In this document: positions 1 through 7,519 of the stretch, piece by piece | Layout: every line of letters starts with the position of its first letter | Numbering within the stretch: the stretch's first letter is position 1 | Origin: Nitronereus sp964503895 | Lineage (GTDB): Bacteria > Nitrospirota > Nitrospiria > Nitrospirales > UBA8639 | Direction of reading: 5' to 3' | DNA: 64,000 nt | NCBI GenBank assembly: GCA_964503895.1 | Contig: CAZDCF010000002.1 | Span: 1-64,000, forward strand | Position numbers and translations under genes: made by a program | Notes under the pieces: generated by a model | The model's input: only the letters and a program-made list of their open reading frames with translations | Databases searched by the model: none | What the model was told of the DNA's origin: nothing

Positions 1-51
1 TGCGATAATTGCCACATTGCGCACCTCTTTACGTCGTTTCTGATTTGGCAT
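1..51 (-). CDS. typA: TypA/BipA translational GTPase, 5' end only
   Basis: Read on the minus strand, an ATG at 51 opens a frame that runs off the left edge. It encodes MPNQKRRKEVRNVAIIA. The RNVAIIA segment matches the start of the GTPase domain of TypA/BipA, where it is followed by the HVDHGKTT P-loop, which lies outside the window. A G-rich stretch just upstream (GTTGGGGAT) can act as the ribosome-binding site. TypA is a ribosome-associated GTPase linked to stress and late ribosome assembly. Only 17 codons are visible, so LepA or another translational GTPase cannot be fully excluded, but the wording fits TypA best. Confidence 0.75.
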   Translation of the reverse strand, partial: MPNQKRRKEVRNVAIIA

Positions 52-157
52 ATCCCCAACAATATTTCAAAGTATTGCGTGACCCATTGTCTATCCAAAC
101 AGCTAATGATCCCCGGTAATCCAGAGGCTAAAAGTGGCCTATTTATTGAGGTTTAGC

Positions 158-259
158 GAAACACCGACAGGAACTGCCGGTTGTGGACGTGTTCCGTACG
201 AGAGGGCCAGTCGAGGGAGCAACCTACTCTAAGGTTGCTGTGATTGCAACTACAATCAC
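158..259. other. Cluster of tandem hairpins between typA and the 366 gene
   Basis: Three perfect or near-perfect inverted repeats lie side by side. 164-170 pairs with 174-180 (CCGACAG/CTGCCGG, one mismatch, loop GAA) inside a weaker outer stem, 158-164 with 189-195. 218-225 pairs with 232-239 (AGCAACCT/AGGTTGCT, 6-base loop). 240-246 pairs with 253-259 (GTGATTG/CAATCAC, 6-base loop), directly abutting the previous one. No T-run follows, so these are not simple terminators. They could form a structured typA leader on the minus strand or a separate small RNA. I recognise no known riboswitch core. Confidence 0.35.
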
Positions 260-315
260 ATTAGCTTCTGATTAGGAAATATGTTGGCAGGATTATAGTT
301 TGTTGGTCTTTTTTC

Positions 316-344
316 TTGACAGGGGGACCTTACTTTTCTAGGAT
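316..344 (+). promoter_or_regulatory. Sigma-70 type promoter for the 366-2821 genes
   Basis: A perfect -35 TTGACA at 316-321 is followed by a 17-base spacer and a TAGGAT -10 at 339-344. An AAGG ribosome-binding site at 354-357 precedes the ATG at 366. The 5' untranslated region would be about 15 bases. This is among the best-matching promoters in the window. Confidence 0.6.
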
Positions 345-365
345 AATCGAGAAAAGGTCTTAACA

Positions 366-671
366 ATGAAACACTTACGTCATCCATTTTTAATTTTTGG
401 CCTTATTACCTGCTTTTTGTTGGTTGGCGGCGTATTTGCCAGCCTAAGTGCGTCGCATTCCCTGCATCATGCTCATCACAAGGCTGCTACCCATGCCACT
501 CTCATTTGTTCTTGGACTTGCGCTGCAGGAGAAGTCCTTGAAGCCAACAACTTCATTTTTGAGGCTCCATCCAATCTTGCTAGTAAGGTAGAGCCTTTTC
601 CGCTTTTTCTTGTTCATACAACCTCAATACTTTTTACTTTCCAACGTGGCCCGCCTCTCTCCAGTTTTTAA
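366..671 (+). CDS. Small His-rich exported or membrane protein, possibly metal-related
   Basis: The 101-residue protein begins with a signal or anchor segment (residues about 7-27, FLIFGLITCFLLVGGVF). A His-rich patch (SHSLHHAHHKAATH) and a two-Cys motif (CSWTC) follow. The C-terminus carries a second hydrophobic stretch and an RGPP tail like that of small DUF2946-type proteins, which often sit near copper genes. The promoter at 316-344 and an AAGG site support the start. The next two genes encode a Met/His-rich barrel and a cupredoxin-like protein, so a role in periplasmic metal binding is a reasonable inference. Family assignment is uncertain. Confidence 0.6.
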   Translation: MKHLRHPFLIFGLITCFLLVGGVFASLSASHSLHHAHHKAATHATLICSWTCAAGEVLEANNFIFEAPSNLASKVEPFPLFLVHTTSILFTFQRGPPLSSF

Positions 672-754
672 ATTCTTTTCCAAATTTTCACAGTAACTGA
701 ACCAACTGCTCGTTCATTCTTTTATAGATGAAGTTTTTTATGCGTTTGGTGTAA

Positions 755-1972
755 ATGGAAATTTGCATGCGAGATGATTGGTTTGTTTGCCTATTTATTT
801 TTGAAGGATTTCAAAAGATACCTGAATTATTTAAGGGTTTTCATATTTCTAAAAAAATCACTTTTGCTTTGGTTCTTAGCACGACGCTCTCTTTGTCTGC
901 GATACTAGATAAAGCCTATGCTGCTTTACTTGATGGTGTTATGTCTGGGGTTGAAGAAAGTCTCGCATCCCATGTCGCGAAGAAGGGTGAGCAACTGCTA
1001 ACGGGGAATTTTTATACAGCCGAAAAGCCAAATGCCCATGGACCTATTGGGCAGATGGGTGACCATACCCATGAGAAGGGTGAATTTATGTGGTCGTACC
1101 GTTATATGAACATGTTTATGAAAGAGACTAGACAAGGGACGAATACGGTAAGTGATGCAGTGGGGCGGGGATTAGTCGGTTCTTCCATATCTCCTCTGTC
1201 AATGGAAATGGAAATGCATATGTTTGGTGCAATGTATGGAGTGAATGATACATTGACTGTGATGGTGATGGTACCGTATCTCCGCAACGGTATGAGGATG
1301 ACTCATTCGAATGGCACGGCATTTACAACTCGGTCAGAAGGACTGGGTGATATTAAATTTGGAAGTCTTTGGCGTTTGTGGGCTGTAGAGGCTCAAAGTA
1401 TTGGGGCACATCGTTTTCATTTCAATTTTTCTGTTAGTTTGCCAACAGGTGACACTTCACCAACTGATCGAACTCCATTGATGGGTGGCAATGATAACAT
1501 GCGGCTGCCCTATCCGATGCATTTGGGATCTGGAACCTGGGATTTCTATCCTGGACTTACCTATGGTGGTGAAAAAGGAAGGGCATCGTGGGGTTTCCAA
1601 GCTATAGGTTCGATCAGACCTGGAAAGAATAACAACCGTTTCCAGAAGGGTAATGCCCTTGACCTAAATGTCCATGGAGCTTATGAAATCGTTCCCAAAT
1701 GGGTTAGTAGTTCTTTACGATTCGCTTATAAATATTGGGGAAATTACTCAGGAGCGGACAGCGCAATCACGAAGAATGTACAAGCTGCCTATCCCGAGAA
1801 GCTTGGGGGAGTGCGTGTTGATGTATTAGCTGGCGTCAATTTTCTTCTGCCTGAATTTGCGGGTATTGAGACCCGACTCGCTATTGAGGGTGGCGTGCCT
1901 ATTTACCAATGGTTACGAGGCCAGCTTGAAACAGACTCTGTTGTCACCTTGGGGTGGCAAGGGGTTTATTGA
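755..1972 (+). CDS. Outer-membrane beta-barrel protein (phenol MetA-degradation / 'transporter' superfamily)
   Basis: The 405-residue protein has a signal peptide starting near residue 32 (KKITFALVLSTTLSLSA, cleavage near KAYA), so the annotated N-terminus looks 20-30 residues long for an export signal. No better ATG with a ribosome-binding site is visible downstream. The mature part has alternating amphipathic strands and the motif HGPIGQMGDHTHEKGEFMWSY, which is typical of barrels related to pfam13557 (MetA-pathway family). It is unusually rich in Met and His (for example SMEMEMHMFGAMYG and TVMVMV). It ends 24 bases before the cupredoxin-like gene, suggesting one operon. Transport of metal or a small molecule is inference. 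Confidence 0.7.
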   Translation: MEICMRDDWFVCLFIFEGFQKIPELFKGFHISKKITFALVLSTTLSLSAILDKAYAALLDGVMSGVEESLASHVAKKGEQLLTGNFYTAEKPNAHGPIGQMGDHTHEKGEFMWSYRYMNMFMKETRQGTNTVSDAVGRGLVGSSISPLSMEMEMHMFGAMYGVNDTLTVMVMVPYLRNGMRMTHSNGTAFTTRSEGLGDIKFGSLWRLWAVEAQSIGAHRFHFNFSVSLPTGDTSPTDRTPLMGGNDNMRLPYPMHLGSGTWDFYPGLTYGGEKGRASWGFQAIGSIRPGKNNNRFQKGNALDLNVHGAYEIVPKWVSSSLRFAYKYWGNYSGADSAITKNVQAAYPEKLGGVRVDVLAGVNFLLPEFAGIETRLAIEGGVPIYQWLRGQLETDSVVTLGWQGVY

Positions 1973-1996
1973 AAAGCCTAGAATTTTAGAGCTGCT

Positions 1997-2821
1997 TTGA
2001 TGAAAAGGAATTGGCTTATGTTAAAGGAAACTGTGGCGGTGGCGAGTTGTTCATTGACCTTTTTTGGGCTTTCTTTTTTTGTATTCGGATATGACGTGAT
2101 ACCTGTAGTGAATGGGGCCACCATCGTTGGAAAGGCTGCCTTTATTGGAGTTCCTCCAGCCCCACGTGTTTTTAACGTCAACAAAGGACCGGAAGTTTGT
2201 GGGAAAGTTAGAAGTTTAGAAAAAATTCAGGTTAAGAATGGGTTGTTGAAAGGCGTTGTAATTGTTTTAGAAGGAGTAAAAAATGGCAAAGCCTTTGAAA
2301 CCAAAGCCTTTAAAGCAAAACTTCCTGGTGAGGGCGAGTTTCAATATGAATCCGGGGAAGTTCTTAATCTTGATGTGTCACAAAAGAAATGCAACTTTGG
2401 ACCAGTGACGGGTGTTGTTGCAAAAGGTCAACCTATAGAGTTTGAGAATCGAGATCCTATAAAACATATCCTACGTACTTATGTTCTGAGGGGGAAGGAC
2501 GCTAACATCCTAAGAACTATCAATACAAAAAATCTTTCGGCTCATTCAAAAATGACGCAAACCCTTTCTTCCAAGAAACTCCAAAATGCTCGGGTTGTGG
2601 CTCTCACTTGTGATCGGCATGATTTCATGGAGAATTGGATGTATCTTGTGGATTCACCGTATTTCGCCATTTCAGATGAGGGTGGCCAGTTTTCCCTAGA
2701 CCAAGTTCCCCCCGGCCAATACGAATTGGTGGCTTGGCATCCAGAGTTGGGGACTCAAAAACAGACGGTGAATGTTACTGTCGATTCGAATCTAGAAGTG
2801 TCTTTTGAATTCAACCAATAG
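1997..2821 (+). CDS. Exported cupredoxin-like protein with carboxypeptidase-regulatory-like domain
   Basis: The 274-residue protein has an N-terminal hydrophobic export signal (about residues 12-32). The middle part resembles a cupredoxin fold: a His in DPIKHILRTY, then the CDRHDFMENWM segment near residues 210-220 that supplies Cys, His and Met, as type 1 copper sites do. The C-terminal 50 residues (GGQFSLDQVPPGQYELVAWHPELG) match the transthyretin-like carboxypeptidase regulatory domain. It lies directly behind the barrel gene. A role in periplasmic copper binding or electron transfer is plausible but not shown. The start has two tandem Met codons. Confidence 0.65.
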   Translation: MMKRNWLMLKETVAVASCSLTFFGLSFFVFGYDVIPVVNGATIVGKAAFIGVPPAPRVFNVNKGPEVCGKVRSLEKIQVKNGLLKGVVIVLEGVKNGKAFETKAFKAKLPGEGEFQYESGEVLNLDVSQKKCNFGPVTGVVAKGQPIEFENRDPIKHILRTYVLRGKDANILRTINTKNLSAHSKMTQTLSSKKLQNARVVALTCDRHDFMENWMYLVDSPYFAISDEGGQFSLDQVPPGQYELVAWHPELGTQKQTVNVTVDSNLEVSFEFNQ

Positions 2822-2878
2822 CTGGATGAATCTTCAGTATTTTACGCTTTGAACACTTTCCCTGTAGGGCACTACTTT

Positions 2879-3307
2879 TCAATCCCCTCCTTTGAAGGCA
2901 TCCTCGTCAAATTCTGGAATAAGTGTTTCTTGCCCACCCAGACCTGCCTGAAATGACTTCCGGATATCTAGGACTTGAGTTAAGATTTTTGTTCCTTCTT
3001 CTGAGTCGCCAAACCGGTCTAAAAAATTATTGCAGAGTTGAAGTCCTGTTTGGAAATGCTGTGGCAGTGTTTCTTCGGTTACTTGCTGCCACGTGATATA
3101 AATTAGAAATTCCTGAAACGCTTGGGCTTTAGGTAACTGTTGGCCAATGGTTTGAAGTTGCTCAAAGGCATGCTTTGCCTCAAGTCCAGCATTAGAAGAA
3201 AAAGTATCCTCGGCTTCGACAATTTTATCCTTAAATTCATGCAATTCTTCGTATTGCAATGATCGAGCTAGGGCTTGCTGGGCTTCAATTGCCGGATCAA
3301 AATTCAT
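2879..3307 (-). CDS. Hypothetical helical acidic protein
   Basis: The 142-residue product has no signal peptide, no Cys-rich motif and no family I recognise. It is predicted to be mostly alpha-helical and acidic, with a QALARSL...EELHEFKDKIVEAED N-terminal helix and an acidic C-terminus. It converges on the 1997 gene and diverges from DUF1015. No clear ribosome-binding site is visible before the ATG at 3307. Composition and length make it a likely real gene. Confidence 0.6.
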   Translation of the reverse strand: MNFDPAIEAQQALARSLQYEELHEFKDKIVEAEDTFSSNAGLEAKHAFEQLQTIGQQLPKAQAFQEFLIYITWQQVTEETLPQHFQTGLQLCNNFLDRFGDSEEGTKILTQVLDIRKSFQAGLGGQETLIPEFDEDAFKGGD

Positions 3308-3389
3308 GATAGGTCTTGGGTAGCAAATTTGAAAAAAAATCTCAATCCTTAAAAACCGAGAGGAAACGCCCTTGCCCCATAACTCTGAT

Positions 3390-3419
3390 ATAGCCTATAT
3401 ATGGGTAAGAATAGGCTAT
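3390..3419. promoter_or_regulatory. 8-bp dyad upstream of the DUF1015 gene
   Basis: ATAGCCTA (3390-3397) and TAGGCTAT (3412-3419) form a perfect inverted repeat with a 14-base spacer, 40 bases upstream of the ATG at 3459. It could be an operator or a leader hairpin. It lies in the divergent gap between the 2879 gene and DUF1015. Confidence 0.3.
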
Positions 3420-3458
3420 CCTGTCCCCCAGAATTAATTGATTTAAAAAGGAGCCAAT

Positions 3459-4712
3459 ATGGCGCTCGTCAAGCCGTTTCGTGCCCTAAGGCCTGACTCG
3501 AAATTTGCAGCTCAGGTGGCTGCCCCTCCTTACGATGTTGTGTCGTTGGGGGAAGCGCGTCAAATTGCAGAGGGCAATCCGAATTGTTTTCTTCGAATTG
3601 GGCGGGCCGAATTAGAACTTGCTGATGGGACCAATCCATATTCTGACGAAGTCTATGCGCATGGGGCTGCTAACTTACAGAGACTGATCAAAGAAGGCTG
3701 GTTGATTCAGGAATCGAAGCCGTTGTTTGGTGTGTATCGTCAACGATGGGGCAATCATAAACAGACAGGTCTTGTGGCACTGGCATCTATAGATGAATAT
3801 GATCGGGGAATTATTAAAAAACACGAACTTACAAGGCCGATGAAAGAAAATGATCGAGTGCGAATTATCGAAGCTCACGAATCACAATCTGGTCCTGTTT
3901 TGCTTTTTTTTCATCGTACGGCGAGATTCCAGAATTGGCTTCGAGATATTATTAATACCAGACCGGACACACAGTTCATGGCTGAAGATGGAGTTGAACA
4001 TACAGTGTGGAGTATGCGAGATCCTGATCTTATTCAACAGACTATGAGTGATTTTCAAACGGTTAAGGCATTGTATATTGCTGATGGGCATCATCGGTCG
4101 GCTGCAGCAAGTCGGGTGCGTGCGGCCCAGAGTCAAGTTAAGATTGATTCGGTTAATCGTCCTGCAGAAGGATTCTTAGTAGTTATTTTTCCGCATGACG
4201 AATTGCAGATTTTGCCTTATAACCGATTGGTACAGGATTTAAATGGGCATACACCACAACAGTTTTTAGAAACATTAGCGCTACGCTACGATTTGCAGTC
4301 TACCAGCCAGCCAGGTCAAGCACCGGAAGGTGGGTTTGATATGTATCTTGAAGGGCAATGGCAGCGGGCGACTCCAAGACCTTTAAAAGACCAACAAACT
4401 AGGTTAGAAAAGGATCCTGTGAGTGCCCTGGCGGTGTCGGTCCTAACGGAACGTGTACTGGATCCACTCTTAGGAATCAAAGATCAACGTTCAGATCCGA
4501 GAATTGATTTTGTGGGGGGGGTCCGCCCTCCAAAGGAATTAGAAGCCAAGGTTGATAGCGGAGAATGGGCTGTGGCGTTTTGGCTGTATCCGACAACTCT
4601 TGAAGAACTCATGGCAGTTTCCGACGCGGAGCAGATTATGCCACCTAAGAGTACATGGTTTGAGCCGAAACTAAGAGATGGTTTGTTCGTGCATATGTTA
4701 CGAGATGCGTAA
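3459..4712 (+). CDS. DUF1015 family protein
   Basis: The 417-residue protein starts with MALVKPFRALRPDSKFAAQVAAPPYDV, the hallmark N-terminus of DUF1015. It carries the conserved IADGHHRSAAASRV motif near residue 207-220. The length is normal for the family. An AAGGAG ribosome-binding site precedes the ATG. DUF1015 proteins are soluble and often sit near serine or central-carbon genes. Their biochemical function is not established, and the neighbours here give no direct clue. Confidence 0.9.
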   Translation: MALVKPFRALRPDSKFAAQVAAPPYDVVSLGEARQIAEGNPNCFLRIGRAELELADGTNPYSDEVYAHGAANLQRLIKEGWLIQESKPLFGVYRQRWGNHKQTGLVALASIDEYDRGIIKKHELTRPMKENDRVRIIEAHESQSGPVLLFFHRTARFQNWLRDIINTRPDTQFMAEDGVEHTVWSMRDPDLIQQTMSDFQTVKALYIADGHHRSAAASRVRAAQSQVKIDSVNRPAEGFLVVIFPHDELQILPYNRLVQDLNGHTPQQFLETLALRYDLQSTSQPGQAPEGGFDMYLEGQWQRATPRPLKDQQTRLEKDPVSALAVSVLTERVLDPLLGIKDQRSDPRIDFVGGVRPPKELEAKVDSGEWAVAFWLYPTTLEELMAVSDAEQIMPPKSTWFEPKLRDGLFVHMLRDA

Positions 4713-4813
4713 CGATAGGCTAGTGGTTAGTCAGAATGCCAGTGAGTATTGTCGGGAGAAAATTCTGGACGCACAACGTGACTACTCCGTGCATGCTTCA
4801 ATGGATTTTGGGG

Positions 4814-4832
4814 TTTCCCCAGTAGGGGGAAA
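4814..4832. terminator. Possible terminator hairpin between convergent genes
   Basis: TTTCCCC (4814-4820) and GGGGAAA (4826-4832) form a 7-bp stem with a 5-base loop. It lies between the end of DUF1015 and the end of the 4895 gene, where a bidirectional terminator is expected. The following T-run is poor (TGGTGTCTGGTTGTTT), so intrinsic termination is uncertain. Confidence 0.35.
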
Positions 4833-4894
4833 TGGTGTCTGGTTGTTTAATGAGTTTCTGCATTGAGGCGTTCTTTCTGAAAAATTCTTAAACT

Positions 4895-5215
4895 TCACAA
4901 TTTTTTAAGCTCCGTATTCGCAAAAGTCAGAATGTGTTCTGCCTCTTCGATCATGCCGTCAGTTATATTCATGCCGAGTGCTAGATCATCGTCATCCAAA
5001 ATATCTACTAATCCTCGTTCCTGAAGTGCGTTGACATCCCAAAATAAAATTCCCACATTTTGTTTTTCTCCGTTAATTATGGCCGTAGCTGTGATGTTAT
5101 CTCCATTTTCGGTGGGGGTTGTGACGAATGAAGGCTTTATGCCGACTTCTTTGGTTTGTTGAAGAAATTCCGCAAACATTTTTATCCGTTTAAGACTTGT
5201 CGCATCAAGATTCAT
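4895..5215 (-). CDS. Small acidic hypothetical protein, third gene of the ATP-grasp operon
   Basis: The 106-residue soluble protein is not recognised. It has a basic N-terminal helix (SLKRIKMFAEFLQQ), a central beta-rich part ending in GILFWDVNALQERG, and an acidic stretch (DILDDDDLALG). It ends in FANTELKKL. It starts 17 bases after the ATP-grasp ligase stop codon and is almost certainly co-transcribed. It might be an accessory factor or a substrate of the ligase/peptidase pair. That is speculation from position only. Confidence 0.6.
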   Translation of the reverse strand: MNLDATSLKRIKMFAEFLQQTKEVGIKPSFVTTPTENGDNITATAIINGEKQNVGILFWDVNALQERGLVDILDDDDLALGMNITDGMIEEAEHILTFANTELKKL

Positions 5216-5232
5216 AACTAACTATTTCCTTC

Positions 5233-6270
5233 TTAAATTCGGATTCGTTTCGCATGAAACTGTACCCCAAAATTAAGGATACGTTGAATGAGATTTTTAT
5301 AGGAAAGGCTAGTGCGACCAGCGGATTCAGCTAAATCTTCGTCATGGGCCAGTTGGCAATTTGGGTTAGCCTCTAGGACATATATTTTGTTTTGATCATT
5401 TTCATCAAGGCGAAAATCGATTCGAGCATAGCCAGAGAGAGCCAGGTGACGATACACCCGCTTGGCAATTTTTTTGATTTTTTGCTGGAGCTCTGGTGAG
5501 AGTCTTTCAGCCTCCTGTGAACGAATGCGATATTTCTTTTGATACTTGTCGCTCCATTTGACTCTGGCAGTAGCAATTTTTTTTGCGTCATCCGGCATGT
5601 TATCCAAGACAAGTTCCCAAATCGGAAGAACCTGGAGCCGTGTATTACCTAGCACTCCGACATACAGTTCGCGACCTTCAATATAGCGTTCGACTAACGC
5701 GGGAGTTCCCACTGACTCACTATTGTGAATAAAATCAACCCGTTCGCGTAACTTTTCATCATCTTCTACAATGGACGCCTGAGAGATGCCGAGCGAAGCT
5801 TCTTCGGTCATGGACTTTACAATCAAAGGGAATGTTAAATGTTTAGGCCTTTTGACAACTCTTCCTTTTGGAACGATTAGAAAGTCTGGCACATAGATGC
5901 GATGATAAGATAGAATTTTCTTTGTCCACCCTTTATCTCGGGCTAACATAAGGCCTCGTGGATTGCAGCCGGTATAGGGTAGGCCGAGTAATTCTAAATA
6001 AGAGACCACGTTTTGATCGTATGTTCCTTGGCTTGCGAATTCCTCTAATAAGTTAAAGGCAATATCAGGTTGCCAGGATGCTATAGCATCACGAATGACC
6101 CCTAAATCATTGTAGACACCAACTGGGAACACTTCGTGCCCCAGAGTTTTTAAAGTTTTCATTACATCGTATTCTGTCCGCCAATTAACCGTCGCTAGGT
6201 CATGGTCTTTCACATTTTCTGGCGGTACTAAATCAATATGCATGAGAGCCAGAATGCGCAGCTTTTTCAC
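5233..6270 (-). CDS. D-Ala-D-Ala ligase-like ATP-grasp protein
   Basis: The 345-residue protein has the three-part ATP-grasp layout. An N-terminal Rossmann-like part ends in the GLPYTGCNP segment (about 96-104). An ATP-binding part includes LIVKSMTEEASLGIS, with Lys152. The catalytic metal site is ARIDFR (Asp285) and VLEANPN (Glu300, Asn302). This matches the Ddl family in motifs and length. The pairing with a metallopeptidase, not with mur or fts genes, argues against the housekeeping Ddl and for a dedicated peptide or amide ligase. Its ATG overlaps the upstream stop by 4 bases. Confidence 0.8.
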   Translation of the reverse strand: MKKLRILALMHIDLVPPENVKDHDLATVNWRTEYDVMKTLKTLGHEVFPVGVYNDLGVIRDAIASWQPDIAFNLLEEFASQGTYDQNVVSYLELLGLPYTGCNPRGLMLARDKGWTKKILSYHRIYVPDFLIVPKGRVVKRPKHLTFPLIVKSMTEEASLGISQASIVEDDEKLRERVDFIHNSESVGTPALVERYIEGRELYVGVLGNTRLQVLPIWELVLDNMPDDAKKIATARVKWSDKYQKKYRIRSQEAERLSPELQQKIKKIAKRVYRHLALSGYARIDFRLDENDQNKIYVLEANPNCQLAHDEDLAESAGRTSLSYKNLIQRILNFGVQFHAKRIRI

Positions 6271-7289
6271 AGGGCTACTCGATGATGGCCATCGTTTAAA
6301 TAGTTCATGGTCTGAACCGTAAGTAAAACCATAAAATCAAGTTTTGTTTGTTCCTCATTGCCGACGAGTCTCAATTTATGCTTCCGGCAATAGGTAATCA
6401 TCTCCTTAAACACTTGATCTATAGTATATTGATATTCGCCAGTCCAATAGGAAATTTTCTTTCTGACACTCTTTCGTATTTTCAATAAATATTTATCTGC
6501 CTTAATGTTGTGATTGTAGTCAGGATGGTCGGAAAATAATCGACGCAAATCCTGTTCATAAAAATCAGGGTAGTCGAGTCCGTGGAGGTCTCTTTTTTCG
6601 TGATAATGCTTTCGAAGGGTTTTCTGGATGCGGGCAATGGGCTCAACACGCTTTTTGTTGTCGATTGGCTGAGGCTTGCTAGCCAAATTCTTGATCAATT
6701 CATCAATACATCTTAGTTTTCGAAATGCGGGCCAGCCTGCATAACGTTCCTTCCAATTAGAATCCGGGTCGAGCCAGACGGCAAAGGTTTCTGCAAAGTC
6801 TTCGTCGGGATGACTCTGGGCATACCACATGTCCAAATGCACGACATAGCTTTTACTATAGGGTTTTGGTGTGTACCATTCTGGATAAGGTTTGGAGGAT
6901 TTGCCAAATAGTTTTTGTCGTTGACGAAGTCTACGCAATTGAAAGGCATTTTCAATGGCATGCCCTGTTTCATGTCGAAGAATACGCATGCACCATTCAG
7001 CTGTGCCTCCTTCGACCTCAAGCATTTGATTCAGTTCCAGCTTTTGTAAGCGCGTATGTGCCATATAAAATGGCAAGGCAATGCCGGGCACGCCGTCAGG
7101 TGTAAACCAATCATCACTCAGCCAGAAATGGGGACGAAATTTGATCCCCCGTTCCTTTAACTCCCGGTACAACTTCCGAATGTAGGGGGCAACGGGACTA
7201 GAAGGAATTCTGATCTCTAGATCACAAATCTTAAGGTCTAGGATTTGCTCATCTGTCCAATCAATCCATTGTAATTTTTTGTTTCCCAT
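6267..7289 (-). CDS. Putative zinc metallopeptidase (gluzincin-like, HETGH)
   Basis: The 340-residue soluble protein has a zinc-binding HETGH at residues 106-110 within LRHETGHAIENAF. The segment SHPDEDFAETFAVWLD follows about 50 residues later, and its Glu is the probable third ligand. This resembles the putative zinc-binding metallopeptidase family (Peptidase_Mx). There is no signal peptide, so it should act in the cytoplasm. It is the first gene of an operon, overlapping the ATP-grasp gene by ATGA. The C-terminal part is rich in aromatic and basic residues and not recognised. The substrate is unknown. Confidence 0.75.
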   Translation of the reverse strand: MGNKKLQWIDWTDEQILDLKICDLEIRIPSSPVAPYIRKLYRELKERGIKFRPHFWLSDDWFTPDGVPGIALPFYMAHTRLQKLELNQMLEVEGGTAEWCMRILRHETGHAIENAFQLRRLRQRQKLFGKSSKPYPEWYTPKPYSKSYVVHLDMWYAQSHPDEDFAETFAVWLDPDSNWKERYAGWPAFRKLRCIDELIKNLASKPQPIDNKKRVEPIARIQKTLRKHYHEKRDLHGLDYPDFYEQDLRRLFSDHPDYNHNIKADKYLLKIRKSVRKKISYWTGEYQYTIDQVFKEMITYCRKHKLRLVGNEEQTKLDFMVLLTVQTMNYLNDGHHRVAL

Positions 7290-7519
7290 AAAGTGTAAAA
7301 AACATACTCGTAAAAATTAAAAAAGTATATTCTAAGCGCTTGAGGCTACAACAATTTTGGGGTTGGAAACTTATTTTAATCTGGCACATTTAAAGGATTG
7401 TTTTCTAAAGCCTTCCTTTAAAATAAAAAGGTTGGCATATGAAACGCTAAGTCTACTCCGCTATTTAGCTAGATCAAATAAGGTCATAGATATTAAATTG
7501 AAAACAGCAAAAATACGGT

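Noticed and set aside
1..156. Plus-strand frame starting CDNCHIAH with a CxxCH heme-like motif
   Set aside because: The same bases read on the minus strand give the conserved start of TypA with a ribosome-binding site. The heme motif is accidental.
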